A stretch of DNA of 64,000 nt from Reclinomonas americana ATCC 50394 (GCA_048213135.1 PS015009.1:372001-436000), one strand, 5' to 3'. Counted from the stretch's first letter, positions 1 through 9,119 are shown. The notes: a model not told the origin generated them from the letters alone. A program made the numbers and translations.

Positions 1-694
1 CCTGTCCGCGAAGCTGTGCCGCCTGTCTTTCCGCTTCCGCGGCGATCTTGATAGCGTTACCTTCGGCTTCAGCCGCTTTTGTTTTGGTAATGAGTAAAGC
101 CTGGCCTTCATTTTCGGCGGCGGCTTTCAGGTTATTACTGGCCACCACCTTGCTCATACTGTTCATAATGGCCTCATCGAATGTAATATCGTTGATCTGC
201 AGATCCTGCAAATGATAACCCCAGGTTTCGAGGGTTACATCCACCTGCTCTTTTACATTTTCCACAATGTCCCTTCTTACCGATAATATCTCCGCCTGCT
301 TTTTCGTCGCTACAAAAGCACGGATACTGCCTTCCACGGTACGTACCAGCGCCTGCATGAGGTCTTTTTCGCTGATGAATTTAAATGCTACATTCTTGAT
401 CGTTTCCTCGTCCACGTTCAATACCGAATACAGCAGCATCGATTTGAAGTAGACATTGGCCTGGTCAATGGTAACCGCCTGGAATTCCAGCTCCACGGAG
501 CGGTTCTGTACGCTGACCCTTTTATATACCTGGTCAATAAAAGGCACTTTGAATTTGAGGCCGGGCCTGCGGATGCCGATGTACTTGCCGAAACGGGTGA
601 TCACGGCAATGGTACCCTGGTTTACGGTAAACAAACCGCTGAATACCACCAGTATTCCAAGAATGACCCACCAATACTCTTTAATATATTCCAT
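1..694 (-). CDS. SPFH/band-7 domain membrane protein (C-terminal part outside window)
   Basis: The reading frame starts at the ATG at 692-694 and runs off the left edge, so about 231 N-terminal residues are visible. Residues 8-25 form one hydrophobic membrane anchor. The SPFH domain follows, including a segment reading PGLKFKVPFID, and then an Ala/Glu-rich coiled coil (KAAAENEGQALL onward), which is the stomatin/QmcA arrangement. Family members form oligomeric rings on the membrane and act as scaffolds, often for proteases. No NfeD partner is visible because the downstream side is outside the window. The family is clear; the cellular role is not. Confidence 0.85.
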   Translation of the reverse strand, partial: MEYIKEYWWVILGILVVFSGLFTVNQGTIAVITRFGKYIGIRRPGLKFKVPFIDQVYKRVSVQNRSVELEFQAVTIDQANVYFKSMLLYSVLNVDEETIKNVAFKFISEKDLMQALVRTVEGSIRAFVATKKQAEILSVRRDIVENVKEQVDVTLETWGYHLQDLQINDITFDEAIMNSMSKVVASNNLKAAAENEGQALLITKTKAAEAEGNAIKIAAEAERQAAQLRGQ

Positions 695-780
695 AATAGT
701 TAATTTTAATTCAAGATAATAATTTTTAGGTAGTACAAAGGAATTTGTTGTTATCATTATCGTACCATCAACTTTTTCAC

Positions 781-1320
781 ATGCTCAGATCATTCTTTAT
801 TCTTGTACTGACCGGCTTCATGTTCACCGGCTGTTCCCAGAGCGGGACGAAGCCCGACAGCCTGCACAAACAAAAAAGCGCTCAATTCCTGTATGCCTGT
901 GGCGTCAACGCCCCGGAGGCGGGTGATTATGTCAATGATTTTGTGCACATCCTTACCAAAGAACAGGTAGCGGAACTGGATGCACTGATACAGGCACACG
1001 AAAAAAGTACTTCTAACCAACTGGCTGTACTCACCGTGGATTCCGCCATGCTGGGCAACTGTAATATTAAAGATTACGGGCAAGCCATCGGCAATGCCTG
1101 GGGCGTGGGGCAGGATAAACAAAACAATGGTGTGGTGATTGTGCTGGCGCCTTCATTGCGGCAGGTATCGGTCAGCAACGGTTATGGCATCGAGGCCCGT
1201 TTATCTGACGAGGAAACACAAAAAATAATCAACGGTATAATGACGCCCGAATTTAAACAGGGCGCTTATTTTGAAGGATTGAAAAAGGGCTTGCAGGCAC
1301 TGATGGAAAAGATCAAATAA
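781..1320 (+). CDS. TPM-domain lipoprotein (YgcG-like)
   Basis: This 179-residue protein begins with a lipoprotein signal ending in FTGC. I chose the ATG at 781 over the upstream start at 745 because it places the hydrophobic signal directly at the N-terminus. The rest is one TPM domain (Thylakoid/Psb32-Modulator fold), with DFVHILTKEQVAELD at its start, NQLAVLTVDS in the middle and a NNGVVIVLA strand. Unlike typical YgcG proteins it lacks the C-terminal membrane helix and Gly-rich tail, so it is a stand-alone envelope TPM domain. Some TPM proteins have phosphatase activity; the function here is not known. Confidence 0.75.
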   Translation: MLRSFFILVLTGFMFTGCSQSGTKPDSLHKQKSAQFLYACGVNAPEAGDYVNDFVHILTKEQVAELDALIQAHEKSTSNQLAVLTVDSAMLGNCNIKDYGQAIGNAWGVGQDKQNNGVVIVLAPSLRQVSVSNGYGIEARLSDEETQKIINGIMTPEFKQGAYFEGLKKGLQALMEKIK

Positions 1321-1323
1321 TAT

Positions 1324-2571
1324 TTAGCTGTTCTCTTCCCATATGGCAGCCAGGTGAACGATAGTCTCCGAAGCTTTGGCCATATCTTTTGTACCGATCC
1401 ACTCCAATTTGCTGTGGATGCCCTGCATGCCTGTAAAGATATTAGGGCAAGGCATCCCGATATAACTGAACCGGCTGCCGTCTGTTCCGCCGCGGATGCT
1501 TTCTTTTTTAACCGTAAGCCCGGCCCGTTGAATGGCTTCTTCAGCATAGGTTGCTACATACGGGTACTTGTCAAGCACTTCCTTCATATTCCGGTATTGT
1601 TCCTGCGCCTGGTATTCCACAGTTGCCCCGGGAAAACGGGCCACCACTTCTTCAGCGATGGCTTTCAGGCGGGCATGATGCTGCTCCAGCCCGGCAACGG
1701 TAAAATCCCTTACAATAAACTGGATCGTTGCTTTTTCCGCGATACCATTTACCGCAGTGGGATGCACAAATCCCTGCCGGCCTTCTGTTGTTTCAGGACT
1801 CCATTCATTTTCAGGAAGCGCATCAAGTACAGCACCGGCGACTTTGAGCGCATTAACGAGTTTGTCTTTGGCATAACCCGGGTGAACGATCACGCCATGG
1901 ATGGTGATCACGGCACCGTCGGCACTAAAGGTCTCATCTTCCAGGCTGCCGGCTTCACCTCCGTCGAGTGTATAACCAAACTGTGCGCCCAGTTTTTGCA
2001 TGTCCACTTTCGCTGTGCCTTTACCCACTTCTTCATCGGGGGTAAACAGTATCCTGATATCGCCGTGTTGTACAGAAGGATTATCCATAAAATATTTCGC
2101 GGCCTGCATAATTGCCGCCACGCCACTCTTATCATCGGCACCTAACAGGGTTAAACCACTGGCGGTAATAATGTCGTTGCCAATGTGCTGTTCCAGGTAA
2201 GGCGCTTCACTTTTTTTCAGTACCTGTGTTGTATCGTCGGGCAATACAATATCCTGTCCCTGGTAATTGGTGTGCAGGATAGGTTTAACCTGGAAGCCGC
2301 TGCAGTCGGGAGCAGTATCCACATGCGAGCAGAAACAAATTACCGGCACCTGTTTGGTGGTGTTGGAAGCAATGGTTCCATACACGTATCCATACGCATC
2401 CGTTTCGGCGTCGGCAATGCCCATCTCCAGCAATTCCTGCTGCAACAGGCGGCTCAGGTCTTTTTGCTTTTCGGTAGTGGGATAAGAAGACGCGGTAGGA
2501 TCGCTTTGTGTATCGATCTTTACATAGCGCATGAAACGTTCGGCGACAGCGGCGGGATTGATCTGTATCAT
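1324..2571 (-). CDS. pepT: Peptidase T (tripeptide aminopeptidase, M20B)
   Basis: Cytosolic di-zinc aminopeptidase that removes the N-terminal residue of tripeptides. The 415-residue product from the ATG at 2571 matches the usual length (~410); the upstream extension to 2637 has no PepT homology. Metal-site motifs are all present: H83-x-D85 in CSHVDTAPD, D146/D147 in GADDKSG, the catalytic EE pair E180/E181 in TPDEEVGKG, and a C-terminal His in MQGIHSKLEW. The gene is convergent with the TPM gene, with only 3 bases between their stop codons. Confidence 0.93.
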   Translation of the reverse strand: MIQINPAAVAERFMRYVKIDTQSDPTASSYPTTEKQKDLSRLLQQELLEMGIADAETDAYGYVYGTIASNTTKQVPVICFCSHVDTAPDCSGFQVKPILHTNYQGQDIVLPDDTTQVLKKSEAPYLEQHIGNDIITASGLTLLGADDKSGVAAIMQAAKYFMDNPSVQHGDIRILFTPDEEVGKGTAKVDMQKLGAQFGYTLDGGEAGSLEDETFSADGAVITIHGVIVHPGYAKDKLVNALKVAGAVLDALPENEWSPETTEGRQGFVHPTAVNGIAEKATIQFIVRDFTVAGLEQHHARLKAIAEEVVARFPGATVEYQAQEQYRNMKEVLDKYPYVATYAEEAIQRAGLTVKKESIRGGTDGSRFSYIGMPCPNIFTGMQGIHSKLEWIGTKDMAKASETIVHLAAIWEENS

Positions 2572-2628
2572 AGTCAAAAAATAGTCTGGTAAAAATAAGG
2601 AATCCCCTGCCAAAGTTTGCGGGAAAAG

Positions 2629-2654
2629 AAAAGGCAACCCGGGGGCTGCCTTTA
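2629..2654 (-). terminator. Intrinsic terminator after the FKBP gene
   Basis: GGCA and TGCC arms enclose a C/G-rich core (ACCCGGGGGC). On the minus strand a CTTTTC run follows, 20 bases after the stop of the FKBP gene at 2676. Confidence 0.55.
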
Positions 2655-2675
2655 TAAAATGGTCATTGAAATAGA

Positions 2676-3107
2676 TTAAACTACGATCTCTACGAGTTCG
2701 ATATCAAAAACGAGTTCTTGTCCTGCCAGGAAATGATTGGCGTCGAGTACAATAACGTCGTCTTCAACTGCGGTTACCACCACAGGAAAAGGTTGCCCCT
2801 CCTGGTTGCTGAGGGTAAGCTGCATACCCGGTTCGATCTTCATATCGGCAGGTACGTTCTCTTTAGGAAAACGGATAACAGCATTGGGATCTTTTTCACC
2901 GTAAGCGTCTGCTGCAGGAATATTGATCGTCTTTTTATCACCAATGTTCATCCCTGGCAGGGCGGCATCAAAACCCCTGATCATTTGGCCGGCGCCAACG
3001 GTAAACTCCAGCGGTTCGCGACCGGCAGAGGAATCAAATTGTTCCCCGTTTACCAGCTTGCCGGTATAATGTACCCTTACTAAGTCTCCTTCTTTAACTT
3101 GTTGCAT
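2676..3107 (-). CDS. SlyD-type FKBP peptidyl-prolyl cis-trans isomerase
   Basis: A 143-residue protein of the SlyD architecture: an FKBP catalytic core (VHYTGKLVNGEQFDSS at residues 13-28, GAGQMIRGFDAALPGM at about 38-53), an insert-in-flap chaperone domain (about 70-125), then the closing FKBP strand. It speeds proline isomerisation and chaperones folding. It lacks the His/Cys-rich metal-binding tail of E. coli SlyD, as is common outside enterobacteria. There is no signal peptide, so it is cytosolic. Confidence 0.9.
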   Translation of the reverse strand: MQQVKEGDLVRVHYTGKLVNGEQFDSSAGREPLEFTVGAGQMIRGFDAALPGMNIGDKKTINIPAADAYGEKDPNAVIRFPKENVPADMKIEPGMQLTLSNQEGQPFPVVVTAVEDDVIVLDANHFLAGQELVFDIELVEIVV

Positions 3108-3298
3108 GATGTATTTTTTCTGTTTTTTTTATTTGACAGGAAACGGTATTCCTGTTGACCGATGTCGGTCTGTTTGGCGAAGAATCCCCTGCACGCCTGT
3201 TATCCAGGTACGGTGGTGTTAGAGCATGATTCGCAAAAACATTGCAAAATTACCATATAATCCCCATTTGAATCGACAATTTTCCCCAAATTTGGAGC

Positions 3299-4531
3299 AT
3301 GAAGACATTTATCTGCCTCCTTCTTCTTGTTACCTGCCTGGGCGGGCCTGTGCTGGCACAGGACAGTAAAGTGATCACCGGCGCCGACCGTATGCATGTA
3401 TACCTGCCCATGATCAAGGGTAAATCGGTAGCGGTATTTGCCAATCCCACCAGCCTCGTTAACGGTACCCACCTGGTCGATACCCTGCTCAAAAGCGGTA
3501 TACGTATCGTAAAGATATTCGGACCTGAACACGGCTTCCGGGGTGATGCGGACGCCGGTGAGCATGTGGCTGACGCGAAAGATAAGAAGACCGGTATCCC
3601 TGTGATCAGCCTGTACGGCGATCATAAAAAACCAACACCCGAGGACCTGAAAGATGTGGATGTGCTCATTTTCGACATACAGGATGTGGGTGTTCGTTTC
3701 TATACCTATATTTCTTCCCTGCAGTATTACCTGGAAGCAGCGCTGGAAAATCATAAACCCCTGCTGATACTGGACCGTCCCAACCCGAATGGTTTTTATG
3801 TTGACGGACCGGTACTCGACATGAAGTACAAGAGCTTCATTGGCATGCAACCCATCCCTATTGTATACGGCATGACCATTGGCGAATACGCCATGATGCT
3901 GGCCGGGGAGAACAGGCTGTCTGATAAAGCCAACGCCATCAACGCGTACAACATTACCACTGAACCAACCGTAGATACTCCTTTCCATATTCAGGTGATC
4001 AAGTGCAAAAATTATGATCACAAAACAAAGTATATACTGCCGGTGATGCCTTCGCCAAACCTGAAAGAGATGCAGAGTATTTACCTCTACCCTTCCACCT
4101 GTTTTTTTGAAGGCACGGTGCTGAGCGAGGGACGGGGTACAGATAAACCTTTCCAGATATTCGGGCATCCCGCGCTTCCAAAAAATCTTTACAGCTTTAC
4201 ACCCAAGCCTAATGCAGGTTCCAAAAGCAGTAAATGTTTTTACCAGTTGTGTTACGGATGGAACCTCTCCGCAAGCAATGAATCGGTCCTCAAAGACCTT
4301 GATGGCAGAATTCAGTTAAAATATCTTCTCGAAGCCTACCGCTTATTCCCGGGCAAAGACAGCTTCTTCCTCAAAAACAATTTCATCAGCAAACTGGCGG
4401 GCAACGACCTGCTGGCACAACAGGTACGCGACGGAAAATCAGAAAAAGAGATTCGTGACAGCTGGGTACCTGCGCTCACCGAATTCAAAAAAGTGAGAAA
4501 GAAATATTTGCTGTATGATGATTTTGAGTAA
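3299..4531 (+). CDS. DUF1343 / NamZ-type exo-beta-N-acetylmuramidase, secreted
   Basis: A 410-residue protein with a signal peptide (residues 1-20, ending LAQ). DUF1343 hallmarks are present: GPEHGFRGDADAGEHV, DVDVLIFDIQDVGVRFYTY, LDRPNPNG and IVYGMTIGEYA. DUF1343 proteins related to Bacillus NamZ release N-acetylmuramic acid from the non-reducing ends of muropeptides, so a periplasmic role in cell-wall turnover or recycling is likely. No recycling kinase or transporter lies next to it. The C-terminal RKKYLLYDDFE is typical of the family. Confidence 0.88.
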   Translation: MKTFICLLLLVTCLGGPVLAQDSKVITGADRMHVYLPMIKGKSVAVFANPTSLVNGTHLVDTLLKSGIRIVKIFGPEHGFRGDADAGEHVADAKDKKTGIPVISLYGDHKKPTPEDLKDVDVLIFDIQDVGVRFYTYISSLQYYLEAALENHKPLLILDRPNPNGFYVDGPVLDMKYKSFIGMQPIPIVYGMTIGEYAMMLAGENRLSDKANAINAYNITTEPTVDTPFHIQVIKCKNYDHKTKYILPVMPSPNLKEMQSIYLYPSTCFFEGTVLSEGRGTDKPFQIFGHPALPKNLYSFTPKPNAGSKSSKCFYQLCYGWNLSASNESVLKDLDGRIQLKYLLEAYRLFPGKDSFFLKNNFISKLAGNDLLAQQVRDGKSEKEIRDSWVPALTEFKKVRKKYLLYDDFE

Positions 4532-4610
4532 GAAGTACGGGATACATGATATGAGATACGGGATACCAGATACCGGATATGATGATCATACAAACTCCCT
4601 GGACCAAACG

Positions 4611-4643
4611 CATTCGTAATTCGTAATTGTCAATTCGTAATTA
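4611..4643. repeat. AT-rich intergenic repeat (ATTCGTAATT family)
   Basis: Three imperfect copies of the unit ATTCGTAATT, in the forward orientation, within the 226-base gap upstream of the gene at 4758. The left part of the same gap (4535-4590) holds a different degenerate tandem of GATAC/GGATAC units. Confidence 0.6.
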
Positions 4644-4652
4644 ACCTCTCCT

Positions 4653-4695
4653 ACTTTTTGGGTAGACACAACGCCCCATCGCTGTACTATTTTTA
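4653..4695 (+). promoter_or_regulatory. Shared promoter box 1 of the two-component locus
   Basis: The box ACTTTTTGGGTAGACAC (4653-4669) is followed after 18 bases by TATTTTTA (4688-4695), close to the Bacteroidota -7 element TAnnTTTG. The same box with 17-18 base spacing occurs at 9063 and 9764. It lies 88 bases before the start of the papain-fold gene. Confidence 0.55.
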
Positions 4696-4757
4696 CATCT
4701 TCACTTTACCCCTCTTCCGGCAATCTGAAATGATCATTCATCATTAAAAGAATTGTT

Positions 4758-6050
4758 ATGCCAAGACTCAACTTTGTACCCGCCAGGGATGGCTTCCATT
4801 TTGCCAACAGCTTCACCAATAACCTGCCGCTGGGCATCAAGACCTACGGACTTTGCGGCGGTATGGGACTCGCTGCTTTTTCCTACATGACGCACCAGTT
4901 GCCTATTCCCACACACGCGACCGGCAACGCCGATTTTGTAAATACGGAAGATGTGCCACCGGAAGGAACAAGACTCCGCCAGTTCATATTCGACCGGCAG
5001 ATGGATACGTTCCTGTTCGCGGCTCCTTTCCTGGTAATGCCCTGGGATAATAATGCCGGCTGGCATTTCAGGTCCTGCATGACAGAGTTCAATAACATCA
5101 AACGCATCATCGACCGGGGCAATTTCAGCCTGCTGGGTTTAAGAGGAGCACAGTTGGTAGGCGATGGCGGTGGTCACCAGGTATTGGTGTATGGTTACGA
5201 TGAATCACCAAAGCGTTTATACATATACGATAGTAACTTCCCCGACAGGGAAATAGTGCTGCTTATAGATGAACCTGCCATGCAATTGCTGCACAACGGG
5301 AACGCCGGCTCTTATTCCTCCTTCTTCAATATGATGGAACTGAATCCGCGGACACCCAATGCGTATATTAAACCGTACTATATCGACCTGGGTATTAAAA
5401 GCGGGCTTACTATTTCTGCTAACCCCAAACTGGGTGGCCGCGTCAGCTTCTCTGCAACCATAAAAAACTACGGCGAATTCAACGCACACGTAGATTCCTT
5501 CCTCATCTGGTTACGCGATCCTTCCGGTCGCAATGTGGACTATATGACCGGCGGTATGAAACCCAATCCCCTGTTCATTCCTAAAGGGCAGGAAATCACC
5601 ATCAGTGGCGAATCCCAAGCTTTTGGCACTGTAGAGGGTGTTTACCGGGCAGGCGTTTGCTACCTGTCCAAACAGGGCCAGTGGATCAATATCCCCGCCG
5701 TGGAAAACAACAGCAGGAGCCAGCTCGATTTCTTCGTTGGCAGTATGCATGTAATGGATGCGATGGTGCAGCCATTCCCGGTTCCGTTGCATACACCCGT
5801 GCAGGTGCATATCAGCGCCGTGGACCGTGGCAGTCACCAGCCCGTAAATGCCGAAGTATATTACGATAACAGGAAAGTGGGTACTGCCAATACCCCATTC
5901 TCCCTAACGCTTAACCCTAAACGAAAAATAGTTTGGGTAAGAGACGGCAACCGCATGGTAAAGGAAATAGTGGAGTACGTACCCCTGGCAGAACTGAGGG
6001 CCAGCGGCTATCCTACAGCATATGTGGATATCAGTGACCTGGGGAACTAA
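4758..6050 (+). CDS. Papain-fold (C39-like) protein with C-terminal beta domains, function unknown
   Basis: 430 residues without signal peptide or membrane helix. Residues 30-40 (YGLCGGMGLAA) look like the Cys helix of a papain-like fold. GGHQVLVYGYD puts a His at residue 140, and LYIYDSNFPD puts an Asp at 158, giving a candidate Cys33-His140-Asp158 triad in C39/papain order. Residues from about 205 to the end are beta-rich and resemble CARDB/Ig-like modules (LTISANPKLGGRVSFSATIKNYGEF). It could be a peptidase, an amidase or an inactive binding protein. The shared promoter box ties it to the response regulator and adhesin at 9-12 kb. Confidence 0.6.
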   Translation: MPRLNFVPARDGFHFANSFTNNLPLGIKTYGLCGGMGLAAFSYMTHQLPIPTHATGNADFVNTEDVPPEGTRLRQFIFDRQMDTFLFAAPFLVMPWDNNAGWHFRSCMTEFNNIKRIIDRGNFSLLGLRGAQLVGDGGGHQVLVYGYDESPKRLYIYDSNFPDREIVLLIDEPAMQLLHNGNAGSYSSFFNMMELNPRTPNAYIKPYYIDLGIKSGLTISANPKLGGRVSFSATIKNYGEFNAHVDSFLIWLRDPSGRNVDYMTGGMKPNPLFIPKGQEITISGESQAFGTVEGVYRAGVCYLSKQGQWINIPAVENNSRSQLDFFVGSMHVMDAMVQPFPVPLHTPVQVHISAVDRGSHQPVNAEVYYDNRKVGTANTPFSLTLNPKRKIVWVRDGNRMVKEIVEYVPLAELRASGYPTAYVDISDLGN

Positions 6051-6156
6051 TTACGAATGATCAATTACGAATTACAAATACCTTAAACCATTGCCCGTAT
6101 TAATAATACTTTACAAATCAAAGCGACGTAATTCGTAATTTGTAATTCGTAATTAA
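6049..6156. repeat. Inverted-repeat bounded intergenic element (108 bases)
   Basis: The left end carries AATTACGAAT units beginning at the stop codon of the previous gene. The right end (6126-6156) carries the reverse complement units ATTCGTAATT, ending 4 bases before the next ATG. The core contains CCCGTATTAATAATACTTTA. Left and right ends can pair into a long AT-rich hairpin. Confidence 0.55.
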
Positions 6157-6159
6157 ACC

Positions 6160-6927
6160 ATGCGGAATCTCCTGCTCATCATACTCTTCTTTACCAACTG
6201 CACAGTTCAGGCGCAGCACTATGAAACCTATACACCCGCTAACGGCCTTGTAGATGCCAGGGTGAACAGGATGGTACAGGATCAGTGGGGAAGGTTATTG
6301 TTTCTTACCAGGGACGGGGTAAGCATTTTCGACGGGCAAAGAATCACCAACTATACCGCCGTAAACAACAAGCCGCTCGGCATTGTTAATGGAGATCTCC
6401 AATACGCGGACGGCAGGTTACTGCTGGGAACTTTCAGCGGCGAATGGATCAGCTGCGACAGGAACGGGTTGAGCAGCAGCAATACATCGCTTCTTCGCCT
6501 GACCGAAATATCAGGTGTGCTGCCCTGCGGTAAAGATGAGTTTTTCATTTTCTCTAACAACGGTATTTTCCGGTACACGCCTTCCGGGTTTAACCAGTTG
6601 AGGGGACATACCAGCCATGATTCCCTGCTGCTCTGTTTTACAGGCAACCGGGTATTATCCGGCCGGTATATGATATTCAACCGCTGGCAGAGTGATAAAC
6701 AGGCAATGTATTGTTTCGATACACAATCATTACTCATCACCGACTCAATGAATATTCCGTCTTTCACGCTCGTAAAAGGAAAGGACAGTCTTATTTATTT
6801 TACCAATGACAAAGGCGTTTTTCAACTGAACCAGCAGGCCCTGCAAAAAGGACAACTTAAAACGATTGCACCTTCCTTCCACGCACTCTTACCAAAAGAC
6901 ACCGCTGTCGGCAATATTTTTTTTTGA
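6160..6927 (+). CDS. Sensor histidine kinase, N-terminal fragment (Reg_prop sensor), frame broken at 6925
   Basis: Residues 1-18 form a signal peptide (ending VQAQ). Residues after that are two-component regulator propeller repeats, for example NGLVDARVNRMVQDQWGRLLFLTRDGVSIFDG. The frame ends at TGA 6925-6927, which overlaps a run of nine T (6917-6925). The adjacent frame continues the same propeller with DNSNALWLIG, and removing one T gives a single 966-residue protein of normal size for the family. It is therefore the first third of one gene: a sequencing indel, a real mutation, or slippage at the T run. Confidence 0.8.
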   Translation: MRNLLLIILFFTNCTVQAQHYETYTPANGLVDARVNRMVQDQWGRLLFLTRDGVSIFDGQRITNYTAVNNKPLGIVNGDLQYADGRLLLGTFSGEWISCDRNGLSSSNTSLLRLTEISGVLPCGKDEFFIFSNNGIFRYTPSGFNQLRGHTSHDSLLLCFTGNRVLSGRYMIFNRWQSDKQAMYCFDTQSLLITDSMNIPSFTLVKGKDSLIYFTNDKGVFQLNQQALQKGQLKTIAPSFHALLPKDTAVGNIFF

Positions 6928-9061
6928 TAACAGCAATGCCCTGTGGCTGATAGGTATTTCCAATGGTTGCTGGCGGATCGACATGAAAACCGGCGAGCGG
7001 AAACTTTACGGCACTGCCGAAGGTTTACTGCCCGGTGTCACCTCCTGTTTCCAGGACAGGGAAAACAACCTGTGGTTCATTGCCCCGGGTAAAGGCGTAC
7101 AGAAACTCCGTCAAAGCCGTTATGAAGAATTCTCCGCAATAGGATCACCTCCGGGTGCCAATATTTATTACTGCAATACCGATGAACGGGGTGATCTGTT
7201 TTATGTAACGGCAAAACATACCTGGCTGCAAAAAGGAGCAACAGCCCACCAGCACAGCCTGGCGCCGGCTTCTATGGCTCGTCCTGTATATTACTGGAAC
7301 AGCAGCAGCTGGACATTCAGGGATCATAATACACTTATCAGTGATAAAGGAAAGGAAATATCGCTTCGTCGTGGCGCTTTGGGCAATACGGCATTCTATC
7401 CTTCTTCCTATGGTGTTATTGACAACGCCGGCAACCTCCTCATTTCCGGCACACATGCTTCGCTGATCAGGCGTGACCTTACCGTGTTACCGGCTCCCCT
7501 GCCTTATTTCTGCGATAATGCCGTAATGACCGAACCGGGTAACTACTGGTACTTCTGCCGCAACAACGACATCCTGAATTACAGGCTGGTAAAGGACTCC
7601 ATGGTGTTGCAATCCCGTATAACCATAAAGGAACTCTCGCCCCGTTACGCCATGCACTGGAACCAGGACAGTTTTTGGGTAGCTACCCGCGACTTCGGTA
7701 TTGTTCTGTTATCCATAAGAGGAAATCATTATCATGAACTGGGCCGTATTACCCGCACATCCGGGTTGTCGAATAATTTCGCGGAAGTACTCCTTCGTAT
7801 CAACAGCAACCAGGTAGCGGTAGGCACCGCCTCCGGGCTCGACATCATCAGCATTAACGGTAAAGACACGCTGATAGAAAATGTAGCCTCACGCGATAAT
7901 CATTTTGAAGCGGTAACACGTGTGGTGGCCGACAATACCGGCACCATCTATTCCCTTACCGAAGGCTCCAACTTATACAGGTACAACCCCTCCCGCACCA
8001 TCGGGTCCGGTTTCGATCCGCAGGTATGGCTGCATAAAATTGTGGTGAATGGCAAACCTTATACCACGCAGGAAAATTCATTTAACTACCTGTCCAATAA
8101 CTTTTCCTTCTCCGTTGCTGCGCCTTCTTTTATCGACAGCCGCAATATCCTTTATCGTTTTGAACTGGATAACGGCTCCGCCAAATGGCAGCAGTTCAGC
8201 AACAAACCCGATTTCGACATCAATAATTTACAACCCGGCGATTATACACTTACCGTCATGGTAAGATTTCCCGGCAGGTTATATCCCGATAAAACCATCA
8301 GCTATCATTTTAGTATACACACGCCTTTCTGGAAAACCTGGTGGTTCATTCTTTCACTGGTGCTGCTTACCGGTACGCTCATTTTCCTCGCCATACGAGG
8401 TTTTTACCGTAAAAAAATTGAACGGCAGAAACGGGAGATCGAAAAACAACAGGCCATTGAAAAAGAGCGGAACCGCATCAGCCGCGATATGCACGACGAC
8501 CTGGGCAGCGGGCTTACCAAGATTGCCATATTAAGTGAAGTGGTAAAGAAACGCTGGAACGAACCTGAAAAAGCCAGGGAACAACTGGAAAAGATCGCCG
8601 ACTCTTCCCGAGAACTGGTCGACAACCTGCAGGACATCATCTGGGTGCTTAATCCAAAAAATGACACCCTCGAAAGCCTGGCCGCCTACATCAGGGAATA
8701 CGCGTTAAAATATTTTGAATCGATAGATGTGGCCGTACATTTTGATTACCCGGTACAGTTCAGGAACACCCGCCTCTCGGAAGAATTACGCCGCAATGTT
8801 TTTCTTACCATCAAGGAAAGTTTCAACAATATACTCAAGCATGCCTGGTGCAATACCGTGAAAGTAAGTATTGAAGAGGAAGACAACAGGATACGGATAC
8901 AACTGGAAGATGATGGAAAGGGGTTCGATATACAGGCCGTTCGCCCTTTTGCCAATGGCTTAAAGAATATGCAGAACAGGATCGAACAGCATGGCGGGCT
9001 TTATCATATCGATTCATTGCCGGGTAAAGGAACGGTGACCACACTGGAGTTCACAGCTTAA
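6866..9061 (+). CDS. Sensor histidine kinase, C-terminal part (propeller, Y_Y_Y, HisKA_3, HATPase)
   Basis: True homology starts only after the T run (about 6926); the upstream TTG at 6866 merely opens the frame. Order of domains: further propeller repeats (NALWLIGISNGCWRID, DRENNLWFIAPGKGVQKL), a Y_Y_Y domain (about 8080-8320), a membrane helix (WWFILSLVLLTGTLIFLAI), a HisKA_3 dimerisation domain with the phospho-acceptor His in SRDMHDDLG (base 8492), and a HATPase domain ending near KGTVTTLEF. The sensor is periplasmic and the kinase cytosolic. HisKA_3 kinases pair with LuxR-type regulators, and one follows 58 bases downstream. Confidence 0.85.
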   Translation: MHLPSTHSYQKTPLSAIFFFDNSNALWLIGISNGCWRIDMKTGERKLYGTAEGLLPGVTSCFQDRENNLWFIAPGKGVQKLRQSRYEEFSAIGSPPGANIYYCNTDERGDLFYVTAKHTWLQKGATAHQHSLAPASMARPVYYWNSSSWTFRDHNTLISDKGKEISLRRGALGNTAFYPSSYGVIDNAGNLLISGTHASLIRRDLTVLPAPLPYFCDNAVMTEPGNYWYFCRNNDILNYRLVKDSMVLQSRITIKELSPRYAMHWNQDSFWVATRDFGIVLLSIRGNHYHELGRITRTSGLSNNFAEVLLRINSNQVAVGTASGLDIISINGKDTLIENVASRDNHFEAVTRVVADNTGTIYSLTEGSNLYRYNPSRTIGSGFDPQVWLHKIVVNGKPYTTQENSFNYLSNNFSFSVAAPSFIDSRNILYRFELDNGSAKWQQFSNKPDFDINNLQPGDYTLTVMVRFPGRLYPDKTISYHFSIHTPFWKTWWFILSLVLLTGTLIFLAIRGFYRKKIERQKREIEKQQAIEKERNRISRDMHDDLGSGLTKIAILSEVVKKRWNEPEKAREQLEKIADSSRELVDNLQDIIWVLNPKNDTLESLAAYIREYALKYFESIDVAVHFDYPVQFRNTRLSEELRRNVFLTIKESFNNILKHAWCNTVKVSIEEEDNRIRIQLEDDGKGFDIQAVRPFANGLKNMQNRIEQHGGLYHIDSLPGKGTVTTLEFTA
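6917..6925 (+). other. T9 homopolymer at the kinase frameshift
   Basis: Nine consecutive T. With eight T the two kinase frames fuse as ...NIFFDNSNALW. With nine T the upstream frame ends in TGA directly at the run. Confidence 0.9.
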
Positions 9062-9062
9062 C

Positions 9063-9104
9063 ACTTTTTTGTTAGTCACCGCCCCGGCAGGTAGCCTATA
9101 TTTA
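9063..9104 (+). promoter_or_regulatory. Shared promoter box 2, upstream of the response regulator
   Basis: ACTTTTTTGTTAGTCAC (9063-9079) matches box 1 at 14 of 17 positions, and TATATTTA (9097-9104) follows after 17 bases. This gives the regulator its own candidate promoter inside the kinase-regulator gap, and possible autoregulation. Confidence 0.5.
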
Positions 9105-9119
9105 CCATTAACAACGCAT

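Noticed and set aside
3200-4168. Long minus-strand frame (322 residues) opposite the NamZ-type gene
   Set aside because: Shadow of the real gene; no domain, and the plus-strand product is a clear family member.
6160-9061. Programmed +1 ribosomal frameshift in the kinase gene
   Set aside because: No stimulatory element or slow codon is seen and the site is a plain T9 run; indel or slippage is simpler.
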